Positions 33,270 to 41,758 of a stretch of DNA of 45,415 nucleotides are shown one piece after another. The translations under genes were made by a program, and so were the position numbers. Below the pieces are notes generated by a model. That model made no database searches. It saw only the letters and a list, made by a program, of their open reading frames with translations, and was not told the origin of the DNA. This DNA is from CAZBEL01 sp964628055 (lineage in GTDB: Bacteria > Fidelibacterota > Marinisomatia > Marinisomatales > TCS56), in assembly GCA_964628055.1 (NCBI GenBank), contig CAZVNL010000017.1, positions 1-45,415 on the forward strand, read 5' to 3'. Every line of letters starts with the position of its first letter. The stretch's first letter is position 1.

Positions 33270-34588
33270 AATCGGGCGATGAAGCGTACGGCAAACATAC
33301 TATCGACACCGTGGCGGGGAGGCCAGGTAGCAAGCGCCCCGGAGTCGTCGGTCCATTCAGGTGGAACATAATTCATGGCAGAATCTATCTCGAAACGGTC
33401 ACTTAAATTATTGAAGGTTTCTATCACTTGCCAATTTTCTTCCGGTTCCAAAGAGCAGGTGCTATACACCAGGCGGCCGCCGGGTTTTACAAAAGTCTGC
33501 ATATGGGTTAGCAACTTAAGCTGTAGTTGAGCCATGGTCTCAATCTCCTCCGGTTGCCGTCGCCAACGAGCATCGGGCCGACGACCGAAAACACCCGTTC
33601 CCGTACACGGTGCGTCAATGAGTATGGCCTCTGCACGAGGAAAGGAATCGCGGGTGGCATCCTTGTAGGACCATTCCAAAGATGTGAGGTGATGGCGTTG
33701 CAGGTCTTTCTGGGCTGTTGCTACCCGTCGGGGATTCACATCCGAAGCCAGAATACGCACTCTGTCGTGGGCATATTCCGCCAGATAGGCGCTTTTCGTT
33801 CCTGGGGCGGCGCACACGTCTAAAATTAGTTCTCCTTCCTGAGGCGCCAACAACTCCACGATTGCCCCGGCGCCGCGATCCTGAAGCGAGACCGCCCCTT
33901 CCCGAAACAAACTGTGACTCAGTAATCGTTGACCCCCTTTGATGATACGATAGAAACGATCCGAGTGGGAAAATCGTTCCACCTGAATCTGGGCGCTTTC
34001 CATAGCCTGGAAAAAGGTCTTTTCATCCACACGGTCAGGATTCCGCCGGAGATGGTGAGGAGGCTGATGATTGAAGTATTCAGCCAACTCAGCAGTCCGT
34101 TCCCGGCCGTAACGCTCTTCCCAGCGCTGAAAAAGCCAGGCAGGAAATGAATGCCACGCCGCTCGATTCTCCAATGAATCTAAAGAACCCGGAGGGATGT
34201 CTGGCTCGTACTGGGTTAGTTTGCGCAGAACGGCGTTCACTAAACCGGTTGCATAAGGACCTACCTTTTTTCGCGCTTGCTTCACGGCTTCATCAAGAAC
34301 GGCATAGTCCGGGATTGTGGGATCATTGAACAGTTCATAAACCGCCTGGCGTAGGACGACTTGCAGGGCCAGGGGCCGGCGTTTATGAGGACGATCCAAG
34401 GCTACCTGAATCCACCAATCCAGGCGACCGGTCCAGCGGATAACTTCCCGGGTATAGGCCGTGAGATGAGCCCGAAGAGCGGGGTCCAAGGCATGCCGCC
34501 GGAAGTAAGCATCGGTAATCTCTTTCAACCGTTTTCGTCGGTGAAAAAAGGTGTATAAAAGGGCATAGGCGTGGTCCCGGGCGTGCAT
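33266..34588 (-). CDS. rsmB: 16S rRNA (cytosine-967-C5)-methyltransferase RsmB
   Basis: This enzyme of 440 residues methylates C967 of 16S rRNA. The N-terminal NusB-like RNA-binding part (about 1-130) has RDHAYALLYTFF. The SAM-dependent Rossmann domain has DVCAAPGTKS (about 257-266), DAPCTGTGVFGRRPDARWR with Cys328, and the catalytic YSTCSLEPEENW with Cys378. I place the start at ATG 34588, one base after the fmt stop, because MHARDHAYALL matches the usual N-terminus. An ATG at 34630 would overlap fmt by 41 bases and add 14 residues of little similarity. The end overlaps the PASTA gene as ATGA. Confidence 0.94.
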   Translation of the reverse strand: MHARDHAYALLYTFFHRRKRLKEITDAYFRRHALDPALRAHLTAYTREVIRWTGRLDWWIQVALDRPHKRRPLALQVVLRQAVYELFNDPTIPDYAVLDEAVKQARKKVGPYATGLVNAVLRKLTQYEPDIPPGSLDSLENRAAWHSFPAWLFQRWEERYGRERTAELAEYFNHQPPHHLRRNPDRVDEKTFFQAMESAQIQVERFSHSDRFYRIIKGGQRLLSHSLFREGAVSLQDRGAGAIVELLAPQEGELILDVCAAPGTKSAYLAEYAHDRVRILASDVNPRRVATAQKDLQRHHLTSLEWSYKDATRDSFPRAEAILIDAPCTGTGVFGRRPDARWRRQPEEIETMAQLQLKLLTHMQTFVKPGGRLVYSTCSLEPEENWQVIETFNNLSDRFEIDSAMNYVPPEWTDDSGALATWPPRHGVDSMFAVRFIARL

Positions 34589-34589
34589 T

Positions 34590-35522
34590 TCAATCGCCCA
34601 ACCGTTCTCCCACCTGTAGGTGGTAGCCACGGAGAAATTCGTCTATGGAAAGGCGTTTTTTTCCTTCCAACTGCACTTTTAAAAGCGCCAATCCATGTTC
34701 ACCGGTCTGGACGACGAGTTGATCGCCACTGACGGTTATTGCTGTTCCTGGCGGTTGTTTCGTTGAGATCGTTTCCATTATACTGGAAGAGAATATCTTT
34801 AAGGTCCGCCTTTTCCAGGTAGTAAAAGCGCCAGGATGGGGAGCCAATCCACGGATTAAATTATTAATTCGTAGGGCGGGGAGTGACCAGTCAATTTGCC
34901 GGTGCTCTAATTTAATCTTAGGGGCAGCAGTGGCCTGGGAGTGATCCTGTGGTTGAGGGATAATCCAACCCGCTTCCCAACCATTGATGGACCGTAATAC
35001 TAGGTCAGCCCCTAACGTGCTCAGGCGCTCTGTTAAGGATCCGTAATTATCCTCCGGGGCGATAGGAACTTTCTCCTGTAGTAAAATGGCACCCCGATCC
35101 ACTTTCGGTTCAATTAAAAAGGTGGTCAGCCCAGTTTTGGTTTCGCCGTTAATTAGCGCCCACTGAATGGGAGCGGCTCCCCGATAGGCAGGTAAGAGAG
35201 AGGCGTGTAAATTAATAGCTCCTCGACGGGGAAGGTCCAAAAGTGTCGGTGGTAGGATACGAAAAGCGACCACCACAAAAAGATCAGGGTTCAGAGTAAG
35301 CAATGTTTCCCGGAAAGATGGATCGTTAAGGGATTGGGGTTGGAGCAGGGGTAAACTTATCAGGCGGGCCTCGATCCCTACGGCGGTCTCCTTGATCCGT
35401 CGGCCCCGTCCCACAGGCCGTGGAGGATTACTTACCACACCAATGACCTCATGTTCGGAAGTGACCAATTTCCGCAAGGTGGGTATTGCAAAAGGGGGAT
35501 TCCCCATGAAAATCAAACGCAT
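34590..35522 (-). CDS. fmt: Methionyl-tRNA formyltransferase
   Basis: This 310-residue enzyme formylates initiator Met-tRNA using 10-formyl-THF. The catalytic triad is Asn104 and His106 (INLHASLLPAYRGAAP) and Asp142 (PKVDRGAI). The C-terminal OB-fold-like domain covers about 205-305. Length is normal. It lies directly before rsmB (one-base gap) and after def, the usual partner that removes the formyl group. A lone TATAAT box in the 131-base gap upstream may be an internal promoter. Confidence 0.95.
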   Translation of the reverse strand: MRLIFMGNPPFAIPTLRKLVTSEHEVIGVVSNPPRPVGRGRRIKETAVGIEARLISLPLLQPQSLNDPSFRETLLTLNPDLFVVVAFRILPPTLLDLPRRGAINLHASLLPAYRGAAPIQWALINGETKTGLTTFLIEPKVDRGAILLQEKVPIAPEDNYGSLTERLSTLGADLVLRSINGWEAGWIIPQPQDHSQATAAPKIKLEHRQIDWSLPALRINNLIRGLAPHPGAFTTWKRRTLKIFSSSIMETISTKQPPGTAITVSGDQLVVQTGEHGLALLKVQLEGKKRLSIDEFLRGYHLQVGERLGD

Positions 35523-35628
35523 TTTTTTCTACCAGCCTTCTGGAGGTACTCGGTCGTAAACCCGGAAAAAGAAACTGAGGTTACAGACCGTCACCGGGGT
35601 CTTGTAAAGGGGTGAAGAAATATAGTTG

Positions 35629-35634
35629 ATTATA
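35629..35634 (-). promoter_or_regulatory. Possible -10 box in the def-fmt gap
   Basis: A perfect TATAAT occurs on the minus strand in the 131-base gap between def and fmt, about 107 bases before the fmt ATG. No recognisable -35 lies 16-18 bases upstream and there is no TG extension, so this is weak evidence for an internal promoter. Confidence 0.22.
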
Positions 35635-35653
35635 GAACGAAAGGTTTCTCCGC

Positions 35654-36178
35654 TTATTTAACAAGAGGAACCTGGCGTACCTCTTGTTGAATCTTCCGCA
35701 ATTGGTTCTGGTATTTCAAACGTTCTAACTTGCTCACCCGGTCGATGATGAGAATACCCTGGAGGTGGTCCATCTCATGTTGAATTGCCCGCCCAAGGAG
35801 GCCCTTGAAAATACGGGTCTGATACTCACCCTTCATCGTTTGATACTTAAAACGAATCCACTCTGGTCGTTTTACTTGGAGACGTATTTCAGGTAAGGAG
35901 AGACAGCCTTCCTCTAATACTTCTTCTCCCCCCCGTTCCAGGATAGCCCCATTTAAAAACACATATGGTTCCTCGGCCTCATCGGTATGGGTAATGTCGA
36001 TCACCATGACGTTCAGATCTACCCCAATCTGGTTAGCAGCCAGGCCGATTCCTTCCGCTTCGTACATGGTATCGAACATATCCTGCACCAGAGAAGCGAG
36101 ACGGGAGAGGTCGGTGACCGGTTGGCAGGCCTTTTTCAAGATTGGGTTGCCGTAACGAACAATGTCTCGAACCGCCAC
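35654..36178 (-). CDS. def: Peptide deformylase
   Basis: This 174-residue metalloenzyme removes the formyl group from nascent peptides. All three family motifs are present: GIGLAANQ (43-50), EGCLSLP with metal ligand Cys92, and HEMDH with His134, Glu135 and His138. The start is GTG at 36178, four bases after the yajC stop, and it gives the usual N-terminus (VRDIVRYGNPILKKAC). It is followed by fmt, its functional partner. Length is typical. Confidence 0.96.
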   Translation of the reverse strand: MAVRDIVRYGNPILKKACQPVTDLSRLASLVQDMFDTMYEAEGIGLAANQIGVDLNVMVIDITHTDEAEEPYVFLNGAILERGGEEVLEEGCLSLPEIRLQVKRPEWIRFKYQTMKGEYQTRIFKGLLGRAIQHEMDHLQGILIIDRVSKLERLKYQNQLRKIQQEVRQVPLVK

Positions 36179-36182
36179 GAGA

Positions 36183-36524
36183 TCACCCTTCTACGGCACT
36201 GGTTTCTTCATCGGATACTTTACCAGCAATCCCTGCTATGGAAGAGCGATTCAGGGTTAACTGCACGTTTTTATCCACTTTCAAAACGACTAACTTGCCC
36301 TTGTGTTTGAATCCGGCGATGGTGCCATAAATCCCACCAACGGATACAACATGGTCGCCCTTTTTCAAGGCCTGGATCATATTCTGTTTTTCTTTCTGAC
36401 GTTTTGCTTGGGGCCTGATCATAAGAAAATAGATGATGGCCATGATCACAATAAAGGGCAAGAAGGCTAATAACCCGCCGCCACCCTGCCCGGAATTCCC
36501 AGCCATTCCGTAAAGTTGTTCCAC
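36183..36524 (-). CDS. yajC: Preprotein translocase accessory subunit YajC
   Basis: This 113-residue protein with one membrane helix (LLAFLPFIVIMAIIYFLMI) is followed by the family signature RPQAKRQKEKQNMIQALKKG and a small beta domain (DHVVSVGGIYGTIAGF). YajC binds SecDF in the inner membrane and assists secretion. The start is GTG with a strong AGGAG six bases upstream; an internal ATG at codon 7 is possible but has no comparable ribosome site. secD and secF are not in the window. Confidence 0.93.
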   Translation of the reverse strand: MEQLYGMAGNSGQGGGGLLAFLPFIVIMAIIYFLMIRPQAKRQKEKQNMIQALKKGDHVVSVGGIYGTIAGFKHKGKLVVLKVDKNVQLTLNRSSIAGIAGKVSDEETSAVEG

Positions 36525-36530
36525 GATAAT

Positions 36531-36535
36531 CTCCT
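36531..36535 (-). promoter_or_regulatory. Ribosome binding site selecting the yajC GTG start
   Basis: AGGAG on the minus strand lies six bases before GTG 36524, and decides this start over the in-frame ATG six codons later. Confidence 0.65.
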
Positions 36536-36649
36536 GTTTTTTGGGGCGAAAAATTACCGCTACTCCCCTGGAATCACAAGGTATTCACATTATCAAAAGG
36601 ATTCAGAGCCACACCAATTCAGTGTGCCTGGGCACAAGTTAAGAGGTGG

Positions 36650-37819
36650 TCATTGAGGCAGGGTGATCTCGAATACGGTACCCTGCTCTGGAGCGGATTC
36701 CACGATACGGATGGTGCCGCGATGGATATCCCGAATAATGCGTTGAGTTAGTGAAAGCCCCAATCCCCAACCCTGCTCCTTGGTGCTGTAACCGGGACGG
36801 AAAATATTGCGCCATTGCCGCCGGGGAACACCACATCCTGAGTCACGGATGCGAAGCACAACTTTTTGTGGTTCCTGACGGAGGGTAATGTCTATGGAGC
36901 CGCGGCCGCTGCCCATGGCATCTATTCCGTTTTTAATCACATTCTCAATAGCCCAGGAAATAAGCACCCCATTAGCGGTAATCGTGACCCCAGGATCAAT
37001 ATGGTTAGTGATGGTGAGGGTCGCCCCACCAGACGGTAGGCGACGCTGTAAGTAGGAAATGACCTCTTCCACCAATTGAGAAAGGCTAATTTGCTTAAAG
37101 CTGGTTTCAGAACCAATTTTACTGAAGCGATCCCCTACCTGTCGCAATCGGCGTAGATCAGACTCCATCTCGGCGATGATCTGAGTACTTTTCTCCGGAT
37201 GGGACTGTAATCTGCTCACCCACCCCATAAGGGCGGAAACAGGTGTGGCTAACTGGTGAGCAGTCTCCCGGGCCATACCAACCCAAATGCTTCGCTTCTC
37301 ACTATTCCGGATCACCGTAAAACCGATGAAACCTAAAAGTATGAACAAGGCCACGGCCCCAATCTCTAAATAAGGTAGCCGGGTGAGCTGGCGAATCAAA
37401 TCAGAATCCCCATAATGCAAATAACCAATATTCACTTGTTTGCCGGTCTCGGGATTGACAAACCAGAGCGGAATGGGTGGATTTTGCTGATCCATAGTTC
37501 GGCGTACCTGAATTAAAGCCTGAGGGGTCAGCGTGGTGTCCAAATTCCGATAGTAAATGGGGATCTGGTCGTTATCGGAATAAATGATGGGGAACTGAAC
37601 TTTTTTAATGATCTCGTCAAAAATAAACCCCAGGTTAGCTTCGTTCTCTTCGCTCACCGACTTGGCGATGATTTCAGCATAGAGCTTGACGATCTCGCGG
37701 TTTTCCACCCGCAACCGGGAAACGATGCGTTGGCTGTAGATTAGCAACCCCACCACCAGGGAAATTCCCAGGACGAAGAGGCCAGCCTTGATATTCCCAG
37801 TATAACGGTAAGAATTCAT
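36650..37819 (-). CDS. Membrane sensor histidine kinase
   Basis: This 389-residue kinase has two membrane helices (about 13-28 and 150-170) flanking a roughly 120-residue extracytoplasmic sensor of no recognised family. The DHp helix has the phospho-acceptor His188 in the HQLATP box (ARETAHQLATPVSAL), a variant common in Bacteroidota-type kinases. The ATPase domain has the N box ENVIKNGIDAM, G1 DSGCGVP and G2 GWGLGLSL. I choose ATG 37819, which overlaps the YfhO stop as ATGA; an ATG at 37867 lies inside the YfhO gene and adds 16 residues. No response regulator is nearby. Signal unknown; linkage to YfhO suggests an envelope signal. Confidence 0.9.
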   Translation of the reverse strand: MNSYRYTGNIKAGLFVLGISLVVGLLIYSQRIVSRLRVENREIVKLYAEIIAKSVSEENEANLGFIFDEIIKKVQFPIIYSDNDQIPIYYRNLDTTLTPQALIQVRRTMDQQNPPIPLWFVNPETGKQVNIGYLHYGDSDLIRQLTRLPYLEIGAVALFILLGFIGFTVIRNSEKRSIWVGMARETAHQLATPVSALMGWVSRLQSHPEKSTQIIAEMESDLRRLRQVGDRFSKIGSETSFKQISLSQLVEEVISYLQRRLPSGGATLTITNHIDPGVTITANGVLISWAIENVIKNGIDAMGSGRGSIDITLRQEPQKVVLRIRDSGCGVPRRQWRNIFRPGYSTKEQGWGLGLSLTQRIIRDIHRGTIRIVESAPEQGTVFEITLPQ

Positions 37820-40191
37820 TTTACGCGTCGCATCAGGAAAAGACCAAAGGCGATAAAGCCCAAGCACAGCCCCAGGGATAAGCAGGAAATGTATAACCCC
37901 AGGTGGAAAGTCGATTTATCATAGACGAATTCTACTACATGCTCCCCGGCGGGTATTTCTACCCCTCGCAGGACACCATTCACCTGCTCGGAAGGTACTT
38001 CGGTGCCGTCCAGGAAGGCTTTCCAACGCAGGGGATAGTCCACTTCACTCACTACTAAGAAACCGGTCTCAGTAGAAATAGTCTGAATGGCGACCCGGTG
38101 TAGCGAAGTCGTCATTGTATCTACAACCCCAACCCCATAGTCCTTTTTACCTTTTTTTTCCGTTTTTGTCAAATAGGCCACTTTGGTGGGGTCAAAGGAC
38201 GGCGATTTTAACATATTCCACACCAGTTCAGGATTCTCTAAGGCTTGCACCCGGGAGACGAACCAAGCGCGGGGTAGATAATTTTTCAACTCGTAGAGGA
38301 AGACTTCCATGGTTCCGCGACTCGTGAGGAAAGGGCCCTGTTTTCGTAAAACCAACTCCGGATGAGCAATCTTTTGGGGACTTACGATATAGCGAACATT
38401 CAACATACGCATGAGGGGCAGCGTACCGGCATTGCTGGTTTTTTTCAGGAATTGGTTGTAAACCTGAAGTTTGGCTGGATGGTAACCGCCAACCGATTCA
38501 ATTCCAAACGCCTTAAACCGCGGTTCACCGAATAGGGAACCCAGGGGATAAATCCGGTATGGTTTTGGTTCAGCCGCGGCGAGATAGCGGATAATTTCAT
38601 CAGGTTGAAATTGGTGCTGCAGGGCAGATTTCCTGAAAAGCTGTGAAGCGCGTCCGGAACGCGGCTGGGGTTGAATGATTTTCTGGTCAACGATCCCCAA
38701 GTCCAGGAGCGCTAAAACGACGATCCCCGAGAGGAATATGGCTTGGGAGAGTTTCCGCCGAAGCCAGAGCCACAATCCACCTACCAAAGCACCAAGAAAA
38801 AGACAGGCAACCCAGGCATCGCGATACCAATTCTGCCAACGGAGGTCATTAATAGCTTGTGCCATCCGGGGATCCTGGGTTCGCGGTGGCGTAAAATGGT
38901 CGTAAAGCGTGGCGTGAAGACTACCCTGTCCAAAGACCAATATTAAGACCCACAGACCAATACCCATAGCTAGGATCAGTAACCAGCGCGGCATAGCGTC
39001 ATATTTCAACTTGAGAAGGGCATCTAAACCAAAGGCCGCCAGCACGGCTACATTAAATTGCAGAAGGATAAGAATCATGGCTGGAACCCTGAACTTGTTG
39101 AAATAGGGGAATACAGCGTAAACAAGGTTATAAACGATACTTAGGTGTTTACCAAAAGAGATGGCTAATGCCAATAAGGAAGTAGTTAAGAAAAAAATTG
39201 CTAAATCATTCCAGCGGAAGACCAGTCCCATGATGGCCAGAGCCAGGATAATGATACCCATATAATTGGGATAGTCGGTGAAGGGCATAAATCCCCAGTA
39301 GGTTTGACCGCCAAATCCCAAGGCTGAGGGAATGAGAAACGTGGCCATTTCCAGGGGATGAAAAGACCAAGCAGTGGCGTAATCGTAGGCCGCTCCACCA
39401 GAGGCCGCTGCTCCGCGAACCGAGTAAGGCGTATAGCCAATGGAAGGGAGATAAACCACCAGGGCCAGACCAATGGCCAAAAGGGCCGCCCCAACGAAAT
39501 AAGCCGCTCCTCGGTAACTATTGGACCGCGATGTCGAAGAGCGTAAGGTGAAAAGGAGTTGAAAGAGTACATAGGCTCCAACCAACATCCAGGTATAATA
39601 AGCAATTTGAGCATGTGCCCGTTGAAGTTGGAATCCCATAAGCAGACCCAGGAGTCCCATGTGCAGAAAACTCGGCTTTTGGAAAAGACGAACCACAGCC
39701 CACATGACCCACGGCAGGTAGGCAGCGGTCATCATCTGACTACCGTGACCGAAGACCAGCATAGTGATCATGTAGGGCATTAACATGAAAGCGCTACCGC
39801 CCAGAATGGCCGGTAAGCGGGATACATTCAACTGTCTGAGGAGAACCACACCCCCAAGACCTGCCAACAATAGATGAAACAGTTGCCCAAGGATCCCCGT
39901 AAGGAAGAGATAACGCAGAATATGAGAAGGAAAGTAGAGTTGACTGATGAAAGTAAATGCCTCGGCGGTGGGCATGCCACAGAAAATCCACGGTTGCCAG
40001 AGGGGAAACTCGCCGGTTTCAGCCCAGGCCCGGTTCAAGGCCAGTCCTGACGCCTTGGGATTGATGGAGTCCGGCGAACCGAAAGTTTTCCCCTGAAAGA
40101 GAACCGGGTAAAACAACATAATCAGAAGTACAATCATGCCTATTACGATGTAAATGTTCTCTCTCTTGACAGATAACTTGAGCTGCTTCAT
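37816..40191 (-). CDS. YfhO family multi-spanning membrane protein
   Basis: This 791-residue inner-membrane protein has about 12-14 helices in its first two thirds and a soluble extracytoplasmic part near the C-terminus, followed by a last helix (LGLYISCLSLGLCLGFIAFGLFL). The N-terminal loop GKTFGSPDSINPKA, the LPWVMWA segment and the C-terminal VSEVDYPLRWKAFLDG patch match YfhO-type proteins, relatives of GT-C glycosyltransferases. YfhO in Gram-positives helps glycosylate lipoteichoic acid; here it may move a sugar from a lipid carrier to an envelope glycan, as the neighbouring flippase and GT2 suggest. ATG start, one base after the flippase stop. Confidence 0.85.
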   Translation of the reverse strand: MKQLKLSVKRENIYIVIGMIVLLIMLFYPVLFQGKTFGSPDSINPKASGLALNRAWAETGEFPLWQPWIFCGMPTAEAFTFISQLYFPSHILRYLFLTGILGQLFHLLLAGLGGVVLLRQLNVSRLPAILGGSAFMLMPYMITMLVFGHGSQMMTAAYLPWVMWAVVRLFQKPSFLHMGLLGLLMGFQLQRAHAQIAYYTWMLVGAYVLFQLLFTLRSSTSRSNSYRGAAYFVGAALLAIGLALVVYLPSIGYTPYSVRGAAASGGAAYDYATAWSFHPLEMATFLIPSALGFGGQTYWGFMPFTDYPNYMGIIILALAIMGLVFRWNDLAIFFLTTSLLALAISFGKHLSIVYNLVYAVFPYFNKFRVPAMILILLQFNVAVLAAFGLDALLKLKYDAMPRWLLILAMGIGLWVLILVFGQGSLHATLYDHFTPPRTQDPRMAQAINDLRWQNWYRDAWVACLFLGALVGGLWLWLRRKLSQAIFLSGIVVLALLDLGIVDQKIIQPQPRSGRASQLFRKSALQHQFQPDEIIRYLAAAEPKPYRIYPLGSLFGEPRFKAFGIESVGGYHPAKLQVYNQFLKKTSNAGTLPLMRMLNVRYIVSPQKIAHPELVLRKQGPFLTSRGTMEVFLYELKNYLPRAWFVSRVQALENPELVWNMLKSPSFDPTKVAYLTKTEKKGKKDYGVGVVDTMTTSLHRVAIQTISTETGFLVVSEVDYPLRWKAFLDGTEVPSEQVNGVLRGVEIPAGEHVVEFVYDKSTFHLGLYISCLSLGLCLGFIAFGLFLMRRVK

Positions 40192-40192
40192 G

Positions 40193-41731
40193 TTAACTCG
40201 CGTTTTTCCTTTTAGTGTTGGTTCTCCAGGTACTTAACGTTTGCCACAAAACCCGAAACGCGGCCAGAACCTGCCGATCGTCCTCATCGAAACGAAGTAG
40301 CCATAAAAAAACTCCGTATAAGATGAACGTTAGTACTGTGGCCAGGGAAAGGGTGATGAGGGTGTGAAAAGGCATGAGTAACGGCCGGAGGGTGTACATA
40401 ATTCCCATGATTATCCCGCCAGCGGTAAGAGGCTTAAGTAATTTAACGCTGAGGGGATGAAGTTGAAGGATTCCCCAGATTTCCACCGAGCGAATAATTC
40501 CCAAAGTCGTGAGAGAAATCAAGGTAGCCGAAGCCGCCCCGATAATCCCATACCGGGGTATCCAGAGTGCGTTAAGGATTACGTTTAAAATAACCACGGC
40601 AACCGAGTTCATCAAGTTGACCTTCGGGTGGCCGGTCATGGTTAATGTTGGCCCACCAGCCCCGATAAAAGACTGGATGAGGGTCGCACAGGTTAACAGC
40701 ATAAGAACGTGAGCTGCAGAAGTGTACTGTCCGCCGAAAAGTAACATGATCTTCGTGGGGAATACGAGGAAAATTACGGTAAAAGGCAATGCCAGGGTTA
40801 GAATCCAGCGAGTAGTGAGTTTGTAAAGGGCATGCATTTCCGACAATTTCTTTTGGGCGAAAAGCTCCGACATAAGCGGCGCGAAAATACCCATGAAAGC
40901 GACTAAAATAGAGCGTAGCAGTCCTGCCGTACGAGTGGCGGGATGATAGAGCCCCACTGTGGCGGTATCGGTAAAATACCCTAACATGGTAATATCCAAC
41001 CAATGCATGAAGGTACCGATAATGGAAATAAACATGAGGGGATAAGAAAAGGTTAAAATGGAACGGTTCCACTTTTGCTTCCAAACACCACCAAGCTTAA
41101 TACTGGTTATTCGCCTTAAATAATAAACCATGCCTAAACAACCTAAAACGGAAGAAACTAGAAGGGGGACAATAATGGTCATTTCAGCCGACCATAACCA
41201 ATAAGTTGTGATGAGGGTTAACACCAAGAGGATTGGTACCGCGATATTGGTCACAGCTATTTTATATTTCATTAATTTGAAACCCTGGGTAGCGGCAGCG
41301 CTGATCAAGGTGATCACGGTGAATGGTAACGTTAGGGCGTTAATGAAAATGACTTTTTGTAAAAGGGGTGAACCACGGAATACGGAAATTGCTAACCATC
41401 CCGAAAGAGCCATCTGTAGACCCATAAGGACCAGGGCAAAGACCGCTCCCATTTTCAAGGTGGAGGCAACATCTTGTTGAATTTTCCTTTGATCCTCCGC
41501 CCTGCGCATACTCACAAAGCGTAAAAGGCCCCCATCCAACCCGGCTTTACCGATTACTTCTGCAAAGCGGGTAACGGCATTGGCTAGGGAATAAATACCT
41601 AAATATTCGACTCCCACCCAGCGCGCCAAGAGACCGGTATACACATACCGTAGCACTTGTCCAATTCCCAGGCCGACAAAAGAAATGGTGGTTTCTTTGG
41701 CTACTTTAGTGGAAGTCGTAAACGTCTGCAT
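40193..41731 (-). CDS. Polysaccharide flippase (Wzx/MOP superfamily)
   Basis: This 512-residue membrane protein has about 14 helices and the N-terminal pattern of MOP-family lipid-sugar flippases (ETTISFVGLGIGQVLRYVYTGLLARWVG, then YLGIYSLANAVTRFAEVIGKAGLDGGLLRFVS). The central ATRTAGLLRSILVAFMGIFAPLMSELFA is also typical. It should flip undecaprenyl-linked oligosaccharides across the inner membrane. The GT2 enzyme precedes it by 27 bases and YfhO follows by one base, supporting one glycan-assembly unit. Sugar specificity cannot be read. Confidence 0.87.
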   Translation of the reverse strand: MQTFTTSTKVAKETTISFVGLGIGQVLRYVYTGLLARWVGVEYLGIYSLANAVTRFAEVIGKAGLDGGLLRFVSMRRAEDQRKIQQDVASTLKMGAVFALVLMGLQMALSGWLAISVFRGSPLLQKVIFINALTLPFTVITLISAAATQGFKLMKYKIAVTNIAVPILLVLTLITTYWLWSAEMTIIVPLLVSSVLGCLGMVYYLRRITSIKLGGVWKQKWNRSILTFSYPLMFISIIGTFMHWLDITMLGYFTDTATVGLYHPATRTAGLLRSILVAFMGIFAPLMSELFAQKKLSEMHALYKLTTRWILTLALPFTVIFLVFPTKIMLLFGGQYTSAAHVLMLLTCATLIQSFIGAGGPTLTMTGHPKVNLMNSVAVVILNVILNALWIPRYGIIGAASATLISLTTLGIIRSVEIWGILQLHPLSVKLLKPLTAGGIIMGIMYTLRPLLMPFHTLITLSLATVLTFILYGVFLWLLRFDEDDRQVLAAFRVLWQTLSTWRTNTKRKNAS

Positions 41732-41758
41732 TGAGGGAAAATAAGCGGTCCGACAGAA

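Noticed and set aside
34589..34630. Longer rsmB start at ATG 34630
   Set aside because: It would overlap fmt by 41 bases and add 14 residues unlike other RsmB N-termini. ATG 34588 follows the fmt stop by one base and gives a standard start.
37820..37867. Longer histidine kinase start at ATG 37867
   Set aside because: It lies inside the YfhO gene, while ATG 37819 makes an ATGA overlap and begins just before the first membrane helix, as expected.
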